DNA from: Papilionanthe hookeriana x Papilionanthe teres
Taxonomy: Eukaryota; Streptophyta; Magnoliopsida; Asparagales; Orchidaceae
Reading direction: 5' to 3'
NCBI GenBank assembly: GCA_022702705.1
Contig: CM040427.1
Span: 76,995,283 to 77,059,282, forward strand
Length of the DNA: 64,000 bases
In this document: positions 22,546 through 33,496 of the stretch, piece by piece
Numbering within the stretch: the first letter of the stretch is position 1
Layout of the letters: the number at the start of each line of letters is the position of its first letter
The notes under the pieces: model-generated
What the model was told of the DNA's origin: nothing
The model's input: only the letters and a program-made list of their open reading frames with translations
The model's database searches: none
Made by a program: the position numbers and the translations under genes

Positions 22546-23195
22546 TCGTCTCGCTTAACGTTGGAAATTAGATCGGGACTTAGACTTCTCTTGTCGTTGG
22601 TTTGATGACTCTGAGCGTTCTGTTTCCGTCCATCTGACTCTCTTAATTCCAAGATACTCCAATTTTTGTGCTTCGCAGATTATACTCCGTTGGAACCGCC
22701 TACCTTGGCTGTCCCGAACCTGCGCGCCGCCGAACTGCTATCATGCCTGTTCGCGGAACCGTTACACCTCGTCCTCTTGGATCTTACTCGTGAAGCTTCA
22801 CGTGAAACTGAACTGTCCCGAACTCCTCCTGTACAAACCGCTCTCTAGGTCGAAACCTGCTACGCCTCTTCGCGGAATGTTCCTCTCGATGGATACGATC
22901 CTTTGATTTCCTTGAATAGATTTTCTTAGCAGGAATGATTTCCTTCTCCCTGAAAATCTATTCGCCAATAATAATTAAATTTCTCCTTCCTGAAGTGCCA
23001 ACAGGAATTAATTTTCTCCTTTCTCTCTTCCGTCATACAGGGATTATACAGAATTTAAGCAAACTCTCCGTCAACAGAAAATTAAGTCCGCTAAATAGAA
23101 ATAAACTCCTGTACTGATAATTAATTAATTTCTTGCTCTGCGTTGCCTGGAATTAACCTCCGCTTGGAATTAACTCCCTCAGCCTTAGGAATTAA
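22546..23195 (-). other. Leader of gag-only element, part 1
   Basis: Noncoding leader between gag and the PIF/Harbinger insertion. It continues after the insertion at 26412-27291. Short pyrimidine-rich phrases around AGGAATTAATTTTCTCC recur, which gives weak internal repetition. Reading frames here lack known domains. Confidence 0.5.
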
Positions 23196-23867
23196 GGGTC
23201 TGTTTGGTTGCAGCTGCAGCTTCCCAGCTTTGCAGCTGCAGGCTGCATCGCCCCGAGAAGCATTGATGGGAAAGCAGTATGCGGGAAGCTCGCTTGTCTC
23301 GTTTGGTTGCAGTCTGTGAGAAAACAATTACGTGGCGAGAAAATGACCATATCGCCTTGTTTATTAAAACTGTTTTAAAATTTTGATATATTTATGTAGT
23401 ATACAGTATTTGCAAATGAATTTTTTTAAAAAAATTTATATTTTAAATATACAAACTAATAAATTTAAATTAGATTTTTTTTATTTTTATATTTTTAATA
23501 TATATTTTCTAGCTTTATTATATGTAGATTATATAGTGAATTATTGATTCAATGCAATAATTCACTATATAAGTTGGAGAGTGATTATTATATCTAGATT
23601 ATATAGATAAAATATTTACGAGCTTGATTATATCTTAATTTTAATAAAATATATATATCTCCTAAAAATTTTATATTTTAAATAGATTGTTCAAATTAAT
23701 ATAACATTTACGAGCTTTAAAAAATATGAAACTAAATAATATTTCTCCTCGAATTTTGGTTCTACCCCAGCTGTTTTGAACTTCCTCGCCGTAGGAAAAA
23801 TCTGTAAGAATAAATAATTTTTATTAGAAGTTGTGCAATAAAACTGCAAAACATAACCAAAACTAAT

Positions 23868-24176
23868 TCAATAATGTCTTACCGCTAGCCTTTCGATCCA
23901 CCATTCTTCGTAGCAATGAATAGTTCGCTTCGACGGATCCCGACCCAAGCCGATCGATCCTTGTTTTAGGTCCTTCCAAAGTTTCCATTCTTTCTTTAGT
24001 TGGTCCCATTTATTTTTAAGTTGTAGCCTCTCGTAATCCCCGCTCGTCACCTCCCTAAAATTTGTTACTATGTTTTGCCGACCTTCCTTCATTGAAGAAA
24101 GAGTTTGGTCTATTGCCTTTTTCGACTTCCGCTTATGCATAGATCGCAGAAAATTAATTTTATGTCCTTCTCCCAA
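23868..24176 (-). pseudogene. Myb/SANT-like protein of PIF/Harbinger element
   Basis: The frame ends with LQLKNKWDQLKKEWKLWKDL, then GLGRDPSKRTI and EEWWIERL, the C-terminal helix and tail of the Myb/SANT-like DNA-binding domain (Myb_DNA-bind_3 type) that partners the PIF/Harbinger transposase. In the family this protein binds element ends and helps bring in the transposase. The N-terminal half here does not align well and the domain is incomplete, so it is a remnant. Confidence 0.8.
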
Positions 24177-24493
24177 AGTGCAGGAGTGGCAACTTCTTTG
24201 TTCTTATTTGTCATACTATTAATAGGAGACAAGTTAGCAATATCTTTAACTATGAAATAGTTCAACAAACATATGCATGACTGGACTAATATGCTTTCAA
24301 ATGCGAAATAATAAATTGAAAATGCATTTTAAAGACAAAGAAACACATAAATTTACGTGGTTCGGTCAAATTGACCTACTTCCACGGGAGAAGAGTATTA
24401 TATTTTCATTAATGAAACTTTTGAACATTTACATAGCTTTTACAAATAGATTCTAAACAGACTAACCCCTTCTAAACATTTACATAGCTTTTA

Positions 24494-24910
24494 CACTGCA
24501 CTACACAACACCGCACTACACCGCACTACACGCGTTCCGCACCTGCACCTGCACTACACAACACCGCACCGCATCGCACAATTTCACTACAAATGCAAGT
24601 GCACTTCAAACCCACACAAACACACACAATTCTGCACTGCACTACACACAATTCTGCACTGCACTGCACTACAAATACTCCACTGCACTGCAAACACACA
24701 CAGCACTGCACTGCACTTCAAACACACACTGCACTGCACTGCAATGCACTGCACTGCACAATTTCACTACAAATACTGCAGTGCACTTCAAACACACACA
24801 AACACACACAATTCTGCACTGCACTGCACTGCACTACACACAATTCTGAACTGCACTGCACAAACACACACAATTCCCCACAATCCACTGCACTGCACAA
24901 TCCCAATTCA
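24494..24910. repeat. CACTGCA-rich simple repeat
   Basis: Degenerate tandem repeat built from CACTGCACTGCA, ACACACAATTCTG and CTACAAATAC phrases, about 415 bp, inside the PIF/Harbinger element. Cys/Val- or His/Thr-rich reading frames on both strands come from the repeat. Confidence 0.9.
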
Positions 24911-26411
24911 AGTGCTAAAGGGGACGTGAACAACAAAACAGAAACAACAGGTAAGGATAAGTGCAGGTTAAAAATTAAGTCAAACCTGGTACGGATCAGG
25001 TAAGGATAAGTGCAGGTAAGACAATACTACCATTGGGAAGAATACTATCATGCTGCAGGTACACATCAGGTAAGTGCAGGTAAGACAATATCATAGGAAG
25101 AGTACTACCATCATTATCTATAAAAACTGATTCAAAGAGAACTGTATCCCTGTATGCTCCCTCAGGATAACTGTATCCATGTATGCTCCCTCAATGTTAA
25201 CATTTTTTTTCAAGCTTAAAATGTAACAAGTTAATTGAAAAAGAAAATGAGGATTCTCTCCTCTTTCCCACTGTATATTCAGCAAATGCTGAAGGCTAAC
25301 AAGGGTAAACAATAATTATTGGAAAGAACTTTAAACAAATTCCTGTGGGAAAGCCAGTAGACAAACTTCGAGTTTATAAAGCTTCCATATCGAGAGAAGG
25401 ATATCTGAGGCTATTGAAAACATGAAACATCTTCCATATTTCAATATAACTAAACTAAACTCAAACAATCCAACTAAACTCCCCTATGTGTACAGTTCGT
25501 TTAATGTTCACATGCTCTTCATTCAAGAGAAAGCTAAATGAGGCTCGTTCAATAAGAACTTTAAAGCCTGATCTAAGTTGAAAATAGTAGCAGCACTGAG
25601 GTTTCTTTGAATGCTATGGGCCACACCTAAACTTTCATATTTACATACATAGCACGTATGAATTTACACATCTCACACCTAAACCTTCATATCTACAGAC
25701 ATAGCACTTTGGTATGAACAGCTATATACATTGGAATTTCTGCTATTGTAAGAAAGTATCCTAAGATGGCTGTTGTAATCATATTCATACACAAGTTAGA
25801 TGCCATACAGAAGTAATGTAAAGCAAAAGAGAAAGAGTTACAGCCACGCTATGTAGGTTAGCAGAACTTCATAAAGAAAAACAAAGCCACGCTATGTAGA
25901 TCAGGACAGAAGAAGAGGGACAGCAGAAGAGGGACACAAGAAGATGGAGCATAAGCATAACATTTTGATGCATTTAAAACAAAAACATATGTAGATCGGG
26001 ACAGAAGAAGCATATGTAGATAGGGACAAAAGAAGAGGGAAGCAAATCCAGCGCCAACCAAAATCGCCATATAGAAGTCGCGGGGGATCGGGCCGCGATA
26101 CAGAATGATAGATCGAAGGTAGGTTACCTTAGATTCGAAGGTCTCTCGGTCGAGGAAGAAGAAGAGCAGTCGGCTCACGAGAAGGGCCAGGGCAGAGAAG
26201 AGTTCGGGGAGAGCAGCGGGGCGAGGGCAACGCAAGAAAACCTTTCGACGAAGCTGGTTGAAAGTCGGGGCCGCGGGGTATATCCCGCGGTCCGCTTTCA
26301 ATGCCGCTTCACGGCAGGTCGCCGCGGATTTGCGGCTGCGCGACCCTTTTTACCGCAAATTTGCGGTGCGGTAAAGCGCCGCACCGCGAATTTTACTTTC
26401 CAAACAGGCCC

Positions 26412-27291
26412 TAAATCCAAGGTCTCCGCGCTTCCCAAATTTCAGGAATTAAACTTTCTTTGATTCCTGTTTTTAATTACGCTGACAGGAATCAATTAAT
26501 TGCCTCCTCCGCTTCCTGAAATGAGGAAATGAGGAAGGAATATTCTGTCTAAGATTCTAATATTCCTCTTAAATTTATTCCAACCTGCCCTGCGTCTCTC
26601 TGCTGGGAGTTACTTTCTTCTTCACCCAGAGGAATATTCCTCTAAAAATTCCTTACTCATTTGTCCTCTCCGCCTGTTCCGCCCGAACCAAGCGATGGAC
26701 TCACAATCCGGAGGCCGCAATCTTCCTTGCCGACGCCGATCTTCCAGAACTGCTTGCCGGCTGTCGCACGCGACCAACTGCGAACCCCAGGCCGCCGATG
26801 CCGCAATCTGAACTTCTCCGGTATTCCTGGCTTCTGTTTGCCGCGAGTCCTGCGAATCGTTCTTCTTCGTCTTGTGCGAACCTGCGCGAACTCACGTCGC
26901 TCGCACCTCTCCTGGCCGATTCGCTAAAAAACTTATCGCGCGAACTCCTTGAACCGAGCGAATCTGGAGCCCCCTTCACGCGAACCTTCTCTGTTGCGCC
27001 TGCCTTCGGCTGCCTTCGCGAATCCAATCGCGAAATCTCGCGAATTTCTTACGCCATCTGTTCCTCTGCTCCTCACTGCCTCGTTCGCCGCCGATCCGGG
27101 CTGCCTGCTTCGCAGCTTGGTCTCCCCCGAAATCCCCTCGCCGCGAACTTTTTCACGGTCGAAACTGCCGTCGTCACGTCCACCGAGTCTTGGATTTCTC
27201 CTTGCCGATCCTTTCTGTGATCAGAACTTCTCTGGGAGACCTCGCGCGAAATGCAGGAGCCGAACCGAACTTCTCACAGAATATCGACCTT
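26412..27291 (-). other. Leader of gag-only element, part 2
   Basis: GC-rich noncoding leader between the PIF/Harbinger element and the PBS. Several overlapping frames on both strands carry no recognised domain, and the many GCGAA/TTCGC phrases suggest composition bias rather than a gene. Confidence 0.5.
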
Positions 27292-27303
27292 GCTCTGGTA
27301 CCA
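27292..27303 (-). promoter_or_regulatory. Initiator-Met tRNA primer-binding site
   Basis: The - strand reads TGGTACCAGAGC, one base different from the standard copia PBS TGGTATCAGAGC, two bases inside the right LTR. It fixes the element's orientation. Confidence 0.85.
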
Positions 27304-27305
27304 AA

Positions 27306-27557
27306 TGTTGGAAATCTAAGCCCAAAAATGCAAAGACAGTTGCAAAACACGAGGAATTTTTGATGCCTAAAGGAGTGCATCATTTTCTGATTTTTTTAAT
27401 ATTTATAAATATAATTTATAACTTATACCACTAACTTTACAATTAACTTCCCAACTTACACAAAATAACTTCTTAATAGTAACTACTTAACATATTTAAC
27501 ATGTAACACATGCAAACTACTTAATTTACTGTTTATGACAACAAGATTAACTCAACA
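27306..27557 (-). repeat. 5' LTR of the gag-only element
   Basis: 252 bp, with the same TGTTGGAAATC start and CAACA end on the + strand as the left copy. It differs mainly by small indels and T/C changes. It is followed by GCCGC, close to the GCCGT before the left copy. Confidence 0.88.
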
Positions 27558-28438
27558 GCCGCTGAGACACATGATCTAATCGTTATCTTCGACATAAAAA
27601 CTGAAAATCATATGATCTGATGCCAATTATTATGTGAAAAAAAATATGAAAACATAGAAATTCACACAATAATTATACACAAAGTATTTACGTGTTTTGA
27701 TATTGATAAGTGAATGTGAATAGTGCTTGTGAATGAACCTGAACAATAGGAAGGGATCAGATTTCTCATGGTAATTGAATCAATCAGAGCAATGATATGT
27801 GAATGTAAGAAGAGCTTGTGACGAAAGCTCGATGGGTAATGTGTCCTCAGACCCAGTGCAATGTGAAGGAGAAGTGTTGTTCACGAGAAGGCCATGTCGG
27901 GGAAGCAATTCACCAAAGTGACAAATAAATGAAAAGAGGCGTTTGCGCCGGATAAAAACTATGTTCGAACAAGTCTTAAACTCCTTTCGCATCTTGTTCA
28001 AACAAGATTTGAACTTGAAGATTTACACTGTTATCGAACAAAATTCAAACTTGATTCTCATTTGAACCATTTTCAAATTTGGATTTGAATAAAATTCTTC
28101 TTAGGTACAAGTATGATTCAAAATCGAAATTGTTTTACAGTTTTCAGTTGCATCAATTTCAATTGATAATAATTGAATATAAGTTTGTAATTTCTTATAG
28201 ACGATCCAAAATTAAATTTCAATCATGTTTCTCTAATAAAATAAATGGCAGTAATATTTTAGGCATTCCAACTGCATGGAGCGTGTTAAGTCACAATTTC
28301 TCTTCTCGTTACTAGTGTGATATAATGGCAAAATTCTAAAAATAAAAATTTTCTAAAAATTAATATTGTTCTTTTCATTTCCAACAAGATCTTTCCAAAA
28401 TCCTTTTCTAATTCTGCCTCTTGATATTGCACCCTCAG
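27558..28438 (-). other. Copia leader, PBS and LTR remnant; intron end
   Basis: On the - strand TTGGCATCAGATC at 27616-27628 resembles the initiator-Met PBS. To its right a sequence like other copia LTR ends begins (CATAGAAATTCACACAATAA). It shares about 60 bases of weak similarity with the left copia LTR at 16608. The LTR far end is not definable. The last 100 bases are ordinary intron ending in the splice acceptor. Confidence 0.45.
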
Positions 28439-29194
28439 GCCATTGCAGACGGACTCACCACCCCAGGCAAGAAGGTACCGCCGGTGTACTGCATCGGCCC
28501 GTTAATTCAAAGCCAAGCGGAGCACCAACACGAGTGCTTTAAGTGGCTTGACAAACAACCTCAACAAAGCGTCGTGTTTCTTTGCTTTGGAAGTCTCGGC
28601 GCCTTCTCTGCTAAGCAGCTCCGTGAGATTGCCATTGGACTTGAAAGAAGCGGGCAAAGGTTCCTCTGGGTGGTACGAAGTCCATCAGTAGCAGCGCTAT
28701 CGCTTGACGGAGGGGAGAGAGCAAAGCTGTCGGAGTTGCCACCTGAGCCAGAACTTGACGTGTTGCTACCTGAAGGGTTTGTAGAAAGGACAAGGGAAAG
28801 AGGAATGGTGGTTAAGTCATGGGCTCCACAGGCGGAGGTGCTAAGGCACGCCGCAGTTGGGGGTTTTGTGACGCATTGCGGATGGAACTCGGTGCTTGAG
28901 GCAATAGTTGGCGGCGTGCCGATGGTAGCATGGCCGATTTATGCTGAACAGAGGATGAATAAGGTTATGTTGTTGGAGATGGGGTTAGCTGTGGAGATGA
29001 GGGGGCATGAAACTGAGGTGGAGGCGGGTGAGGTGGAGGAGAGGGTGAGGGGCTTGGTGGAAGCGGAGTGGGGGAGAGAACTGAGGGAAAGGATGGAGGT
29101 GGTGAGGGTCGCGGCTGAGGAGGCCGTGGCTGCAGGCGGGCCCTCTAGTGCTGCGGTTAATGCACTTGTGGTTAAGTGGCAGGCGGGAAACTGA
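28439..29194 (+). CDS. UDP-glycosyltransferase, UGT88-like, exon 2
   Basis: The C-terminal 251 codons start at GCC after the CCCTCAG acceptor and end at TGA 29192-29194. [11 protein letters not shown] is the interdomain linker and [12 protein letters not shown] the start of the donor-binding half. The PSPG box runs from [15 protein letters not shown] through HCGWNS to WPIYAEQ. Its last Gln and the Trp in HCGWNS favour UDP-glucose; UGT88 glucuronosyltransferases have Arg at that Trp position. The C-terminal helix region ([21 protein letters not shown]) is complete. GC content is high as in exon 1. An AATAAA signal follows. Regulation cannot be judged from the sequence. Confidence 0.92.
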   Translation, partial: AIADGLTTPGKKVPPVYCIGPLIQSQAEHQHECFKWLDKQPQQSVVFLCFGSLGAFSAKQLREIAIGLERSGQRFLWVVRSPSVAALSLDGGERAKLSELPPEPELDVLLPEGFVERTRERGMVVKSWAPQAEVLRHAAVGGFVTHCGWNSVLEAIVGGVPMVAWPIYAEQRMNKVMLLEMGLAVEMRGHETEVEAGEVEERVRGLVEAEWGRELRERMEVVRVAAEEAVAAGGPSSAAVNALVVKWQAGN

Positions 29195-29256
29195 TAGAAC
29201 CATTGGCAGAAACAGGATACTTGGAATAATATGAGTTGTAATTTTACGACTGTTAC

Positions 29257-29262
29257 AATAAA
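29257..29262 (+). terminator. Polyadenylation signal of the UGT gene
   Basis: AATAAA, 62 bases after the stop codon. Confidence 0.6.
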
Positions 29263-29631
29263 TAAGTATCTACGGTCGGCAGGAATTTTAAATTAAGAGA
29301 CAATTAAAATACAGTGAGTTTGAGTTGTGATACTTATGCAAATTTCTTCTGTTTATTTTGAGTCAGTCTATTATTTAAATTGAAAAAAATTAAGGTAAAA
29401 AAAAAAAAAACCTTAACCAGTGGCAAAAAATAAAAAGGTAATGGAGCTCTTGAGGCAGATTTTGGATGGAATCGCCGATTGTCTATTTTCTTCTCTCCCT
29501 TCCTCTCTTTCTCTCTTCCTCTCTTTCTCTCTTAGAGGACTTGGCTTGACTCTTGCTTTGCTTGGCTTAGCTCTTTACTTGGCCTGTCTTTCATCCAATA
29601 GCCAAAAGGGGCTATTTATAGAATGAATGAG
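29263..29631. other. Noncoding, with a CT-rich stretch
   Basis: It holds an A-run (29398-29412), a CTTCCTCTCTTT-type pyrimidine repeat (29490-29545) and a minus-strand TATA box (CTATAAATAGCCCC at 29610-29623). The order resembles an LTR promoter and leader on the - strand, but no element ends are seen. Confidence 0.45.
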
Positions 29632-29716
29632 AGTGGTAGGTGGGAGGTAGGTGAGCGGTAGGTGGGAGGTAGGTGAGCGGTAGGTGGGATGTGATAGGTG
29701 AGCGGTAGGTAGCCCT
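29632..29716. repeat. GGTAGGTGGGA minisatellite
   Basis: About five short units alternating GGTAGGTGGGAGGTAG and GTGAGC, directly before the UGT exon-1 fragment. Confidence 0.85.
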
Positions 29717-29772
29717 CTTAATTAAGAAGCTAATTCACATGTGGTGGACCAGGTCTCCACATTACCCAACCG

Positions 29773-29965
29773 AACTCCACCAACACGGCTGACGCCAGCT
29801 CTACATCCAAGTTCATCAGCCGCATCTCCTCCTCACACCCCTTCCTCTCCTTCCACACCCTCCCTTCCGTCTCCCTCCCCCAAAATCCATCTTCTCACGA
29901 CGAAGTTCGTACCTTCGATCTCCTCCGCCTCTCCAACCCTCACGTCCTCACTTTACTCTCCACTT
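29773..29965 (+). pseudogene. UGT exon-1 fragment (duplicated, broken)
   Basis: These bases align closely with exon 1 at about 15535-15728 (FISRISSSHPF then LSFHTLP, and TFDLLRLSNPH in the homologous frame). They lack the start, catalytic His region, catalytic Asp region and the whole donor domain. A 3-base deletion and several substitutions separate the copies. It lies 580 bases downstream of the parent gene and has no start codon in the UGT frame, so it is a relict of local duplication. Confidence 0.85.
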
Positions 29966-30272
29966 CCTTCTTAGTTCCTTGAGTATTTTTGTGTCCTAAA
30001 ATTTTTATTCTTAATTATTAAAGCCTTTATTTGCTTCAAGAAATTTTTAGGAGGTCAGCATGAACTGCAGAATCACAAATAAGATTGTTAAATCCGAAAC
30101 TCTCAAGGAGACACAGCTAAGGAATAGAGCACAAAAACAGGGGGAGAAGGACAGAGAGATAATGAACAGTAAAATCAAATAACCCTTATTCATGAAATGA
30201 TCCTCTATTTGTAGAAAAATGGAGGTTGGTAGATTGCATTTATACCCCTAGTGCAGTAGGTAGAATGGATGC
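29966..30272. other. Noncoding flank of the large Tat element
   Basis: No gene. Phrases such as AAGGAGACACAGC and a minus-strand TATA-like CTACAAATAGAGG near 30208-30220 look like LTR debris of another element. The similarity to the 48 kb region starts abruptly at 30273. Confidence 0.4.
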
Positions 30273-31599
30273 TGAGGTTTAGGAAGCTTACACTCTAACT
30301 TGTGCTCGAAGTGACTAAAAGTGTTTTACTCTTCCTCATGTTAAATCAGGAATTCCCCATTTTTTTTTTGACTTAACCGTTTTAAAAGAAAAATAAAACA
30401 AGAAACCAAAGGATGCCGACCCACTTCCGAAAACTAGTAAAGCCAAAAAAAACGGGAAAAGCAAGTGAGTCAGGTTATAAAAAAAAAAAAAAAAGTTCGA
30501 ATGGTGCGTCGAAGTATTGCGGGCGGCGAGCTATCAAGCCTGCGCGATGACTGCATGACCTCCTACGACTCGGGGCGGTGATTAGACACTCCGAACAACG
30601 GTCCTAAGGCTTCACTATGGCTCGGGGCGAGCAAGTTTAAAGCTTCGAACGGCAATAAGAAGGTTCGGACGACAACTATAAGCACTCCTAAGCTTCTACG
30701 GTAATTATGTGGCTTTCAAATATTCCAAACAGCCATTGTACCTTTCTCCCAACTCTCCTAAAGCTCTCGAATGATCCAAACAGCAATCGAAGCCACTAGA
30801 CGGCACATAATTGGCCCAAACAGCACTCACAACGGTCTGGACGAGCACTTTCTAAGCTCCCGACAGCGGATTTCGCACCTAACGAGCCATCCCGAACACT
30901 AGACGGCACTTAACGGCACTTCCGGCGGCTTCGAACGGCTAAACGGCTCTTTCTAAGGGCTAGACAACACTCTCGAACAACGATCTAAGCCTAAACGGCT
31001 CACGGCGAGTTTTAAAAATCCCAAACGGCACTTATCGGCTTCTCACACGACAAGCGGCCGCTTTCTAAACCTCCTAAAGCAGCTAGCGGCTCTAAAGCCC
31101 GAACGACACCTTTCAAAGCTCTCCCATCCTAAACGGCGACTTACCACGGCAATTAATAGCTTTTCCAAGCTCCTAACAGCGATTTTACGCACTAACAACC
31201 ACCCGAACACTAGACGACACTTAACGGCACTTTCGGCGGCTTCTCACGGCAAGCTGAACTACTAACTACAGCACTATGCAGCATTTAGGTAGCTCCGAAC
31301 AATCGCCTACATGGCCCGAACGAGTGCACAAAACTAGCCCCTCAAATCAGCATGCAAAAGACTCCAAAAAAAAAAAAAAAAAAATAATTTTAAAACCCCC
31401 GGATAATAATATTAAGTCTCAAAAACGAGTAAATTCATAGGATTCAAAGTAGCACTCAATCCTCCCAAAACCGTGAAATCACGTGGCCTAAAAAAAAAAA
31501 AAGCTTAAAACAATATTTTAAACTCTTCAAATCAGCACAAATCTGAGCCAAAAATTTGCATGTAAATCCGTTTCAAAAGCGGTAACATTTTAATTGAAA

Positions 31600-31838
31600 G
31601 AAGATTCACATACATACCACTCAATTCTTATGTATTTACATTTCTAACAACTAAACTTTGCTCTTCTTTCATTTATATCAATCAAATCTTTATATAGAAT
31701 CGAAGTTACCACCATTTTAACTTTAAAAAGTGAAATACGGCATTTCATGCATAGGCGAGTTGTACATATGTAAAATTTGAAATATAGATGTTAGATATGT
31801 AAATATAGAAGAATTGAGTGGTATCTATGTAAATCTTC
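31600..31838. mobile_element. MITE inside the 3' LTR
   Basis: Inverted termini of about 50 bases: GAAGATTCACATACATACCA at the left, and TGGTATCTATGTAAATCTTC at the right. 239 bp, no coding. The same MITE sits at the same LTR position at 49946-50185, so it was in the element before this insertion. Confidence 0.8.
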
Positions 31839-32190
31839 CAAGGTGAAAACAACAATCATATGCTCAAACCCAAAAGAAATTGTGAAACCTTGTTATTACT
31901 AGCAAGGGGTACAAAAAGTGAAGCGGATGTAAGAGGTGATAGAAGGGTGTTTTCATATGCAGAGCTCCTATTTGATGCACAAACGAGAATAGATAGAAGC
32001 AAAGGAGAATAAATTCGCGGTTGAAACCTCGACGAGAAAACCCTTCTTTCACAAAATATTTGACGAAGCGAAATGGAGTTTTGCAGCCGTTCTTAACAAC
32101 GAGAAAGAAGGCTGTTTTATATGCATGCCAATAGTTATAAAACAAATGAAGATTATGATCCGATCACGAAGCAATTTAAATAGTTATTAT

Positions 32191-32790
32191 TCATAATAAA
32201 AGCGGTCGACGGTGTTGAGGAGAACAAAATAAGCAAGAAAAAAAAAAAAAAAAATCGGAACTGTTTTGAGACGGTTGGAGAAGGAAAGCCGGTTCTTTCT
32301 TGTTTGTTGATCTTCGGAATCCTACGATCGAACGAGGAAGAAGCGGGCGAGTTGGAGTTTCGATCGAGTGGAAGGAGTGCGGGGCGGGCGAACGGTTTCG
32401 TGCGGTGCGAGAGGAGACGCGAGCGGGAGCGGGCTCGATGCGGGGCGGGTTTGAGCGAATCGAGCGGGTGACCCTCGGTCTCGTGCGCAAGGAAGAAGGC
32501 GAGAGGGGTTGTTCCGCGTGAGGGCCTTCAGGCGGCGGGGCTTCGAGCAGGAATAAGAAGCGAGTCGGAGAGGAAGGTGGCGAGGGGTTTTTTTTTGTCG
32601 TGCGGAGGGAGAAAGAGCGCGCGCACCAGGCGAGGGCTTCGGTGGAGACCGGTGGAGCAGACGGACGGGTTCGGTGCGAGGAGAGGGCGAGCGACTTCGG
32701 CACGGGTGGCGGGGTCGAGCGAGGCTGGAACGGAAGAGAGGAGCGAGGGATGTCGAGCGGCGAGAGGTGAGGCGAGTAGGTGCTAATCTC
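32191..32790 (-). other. GC-rich leader segment of the 3' LTR
   Basis: On the - strand this is pyrimidine-rich, GC-rich and lies downstream of a TATA-like GATATAGGA (about 32820), where transcription would start. A 170-codon frame (Pro/Ser/Arg-rich) is open here, and a 181-codon counterpart is open at 50509-51054. The composition bias keeps frames open, so I do not call a protein. Confidence 0.5.
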
Positions 32791-33496
32791 CGATGCACGG
32801 AATAAAGCCTCCCGCTCGATCCTATATCAGCGCCCTTCGTCGTTAAGCGCCGAGTTAATTGTTTTCCATACGGAGAGGATGATTATTTGGAAAAGATTAA
32901 TTTCGAATATACCACTAATTAATGTCAAATTAATTGATTTATTTGAAATTCGAAATTTGAATTTTAAAATCAAATGGGCTGAGGTGTGCGGCCTAATTCG
33001 GACCCGAATTAAGCTCGAGTCGAGCCGGATCCGCATCCCGCAAATAAAAAAATGTGCATCGATTTTCGTGCCGTTCGCGCGAGCGTGGAATCACGACGAT
33101 ATGGGTATCCTTCCTAGCTAAAATCGACGTCCGGACGCATCCGTGTGGTCCGTTTCGTCATCCGGGATCGTCCGGACAAGTTCGGCGATGGTCGAGCCAA
33201 AAAAGTCGAGTCGGTGCGCGCGAATTCGAACGTCGTTAAGGGTTCACTAAGGCCGTACGCACTATGGGAACTCATTTTCGAGCCCTCTACATGTTAGTCT
33301 TTAGCCCTGCACGACAAAGTCGAGTGCTTGGGACTACTCATGCGAGGTCTTACGAAAATGGAGTCTAGAAGTGGTTCGAAGCTCTATGGGAGGTGGGCTC
33401 CATGACTAGTCGCTAGGATGGTCGATGCGGAACTCTTAAGGCTAGATCCTAGGGCACAGGAGGAATAGCTAAGACCTCACTAAAATGAGGTCGACA

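Larger units (their letters stand above)
23196..26411 (-). mobile_element. PIF/Harbinger element nested in the gag-only element
   Basis: The ends GGGTCTGTTTGG and CCAAACAGGCCC are inverted repeats with one mismatch. They are flanked by TAA on both sides (23193-23195 and 26412-26414), the 3-bp target duplication of PIF/Harbinger. It encodes a Myb/SANT-like protein remnant but no recognisable DDE transposase, so it is 3.2 kb and nonautonomous. Removing it restores a continuous leader of the host element. A copia-like phrase ACGTGGTTCGGTCAAATTG at 24356 hints at a further small insertion inside. Confidence 0.85.
21210..27557 (-). mobile_element. Gag-only copia-type LTR element (TR-GAG-like)
   Basis: Two direct repeats of about 255 bp with TG...CA ends flank the unit, with target duplications GCCGT/GCCGC. 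On the - strand a PBS follows the right LTR and a purine tract precedes the left one. Between them lies a gag frame but no protease, integrase or RT: only 115 bases separate the end of gag from the PPT side LTR. Without the nested PIF/Harbinger element the unit is 3.1 kb. That matches the nonautonomous TR-GAG class known from plants, which needs pol proteins from a partner. Confidence 0.85.
16093..28438 (+). other. Intron of the UGT gene, 12.3 kb, GC-AG type
   Basis: The donor is CAG|GCAAGT and the acceptor is a pyrimidine-rich stretch ending CCCTCAG|GCC. Joining the exons in phase 0 gives [17 protein letters not shown], as expected for a UGT88 protein. The intron holds degraded copia sequence, a hAT-like element, a gag-only copia-type element and a nested PIF/Harbinger element, which together explain its size. 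The first 515 bases (16093-16607) are plain AT-rich intron. Confidence 0.82.
30273..33496 (-). repeat. 3' LTR of Tat element, truncated
   Basis: Direct repeat of 48613-51849 from AGGTTTAGGAAGC to GAGGTCGACA. Read on the - strand it starts TGTCGACCTCA. The part matching 46054-48612 is missing, so about 2.5 kb of the LTR's 3' end is lost at 30273. Both copies share a MITE, A-runs and a GC-rich segment. No purine-rich PPT is evident just outside 33496. Confidence 0.75.

Noticed and set aside
24526..25003. Cys/Val-rich and His/Thr-rich frames
   Set aside because: Translations of the CACTGCA simple repeat.
16088..28441. CAGGC at both ends of the UGT intron as a transposon target duplication
   Set aside because: No element termini lie next to it (no TG/CA and no inverted repeats), while donor and acceptor consensus and the joined protein explain it as a splice pair.
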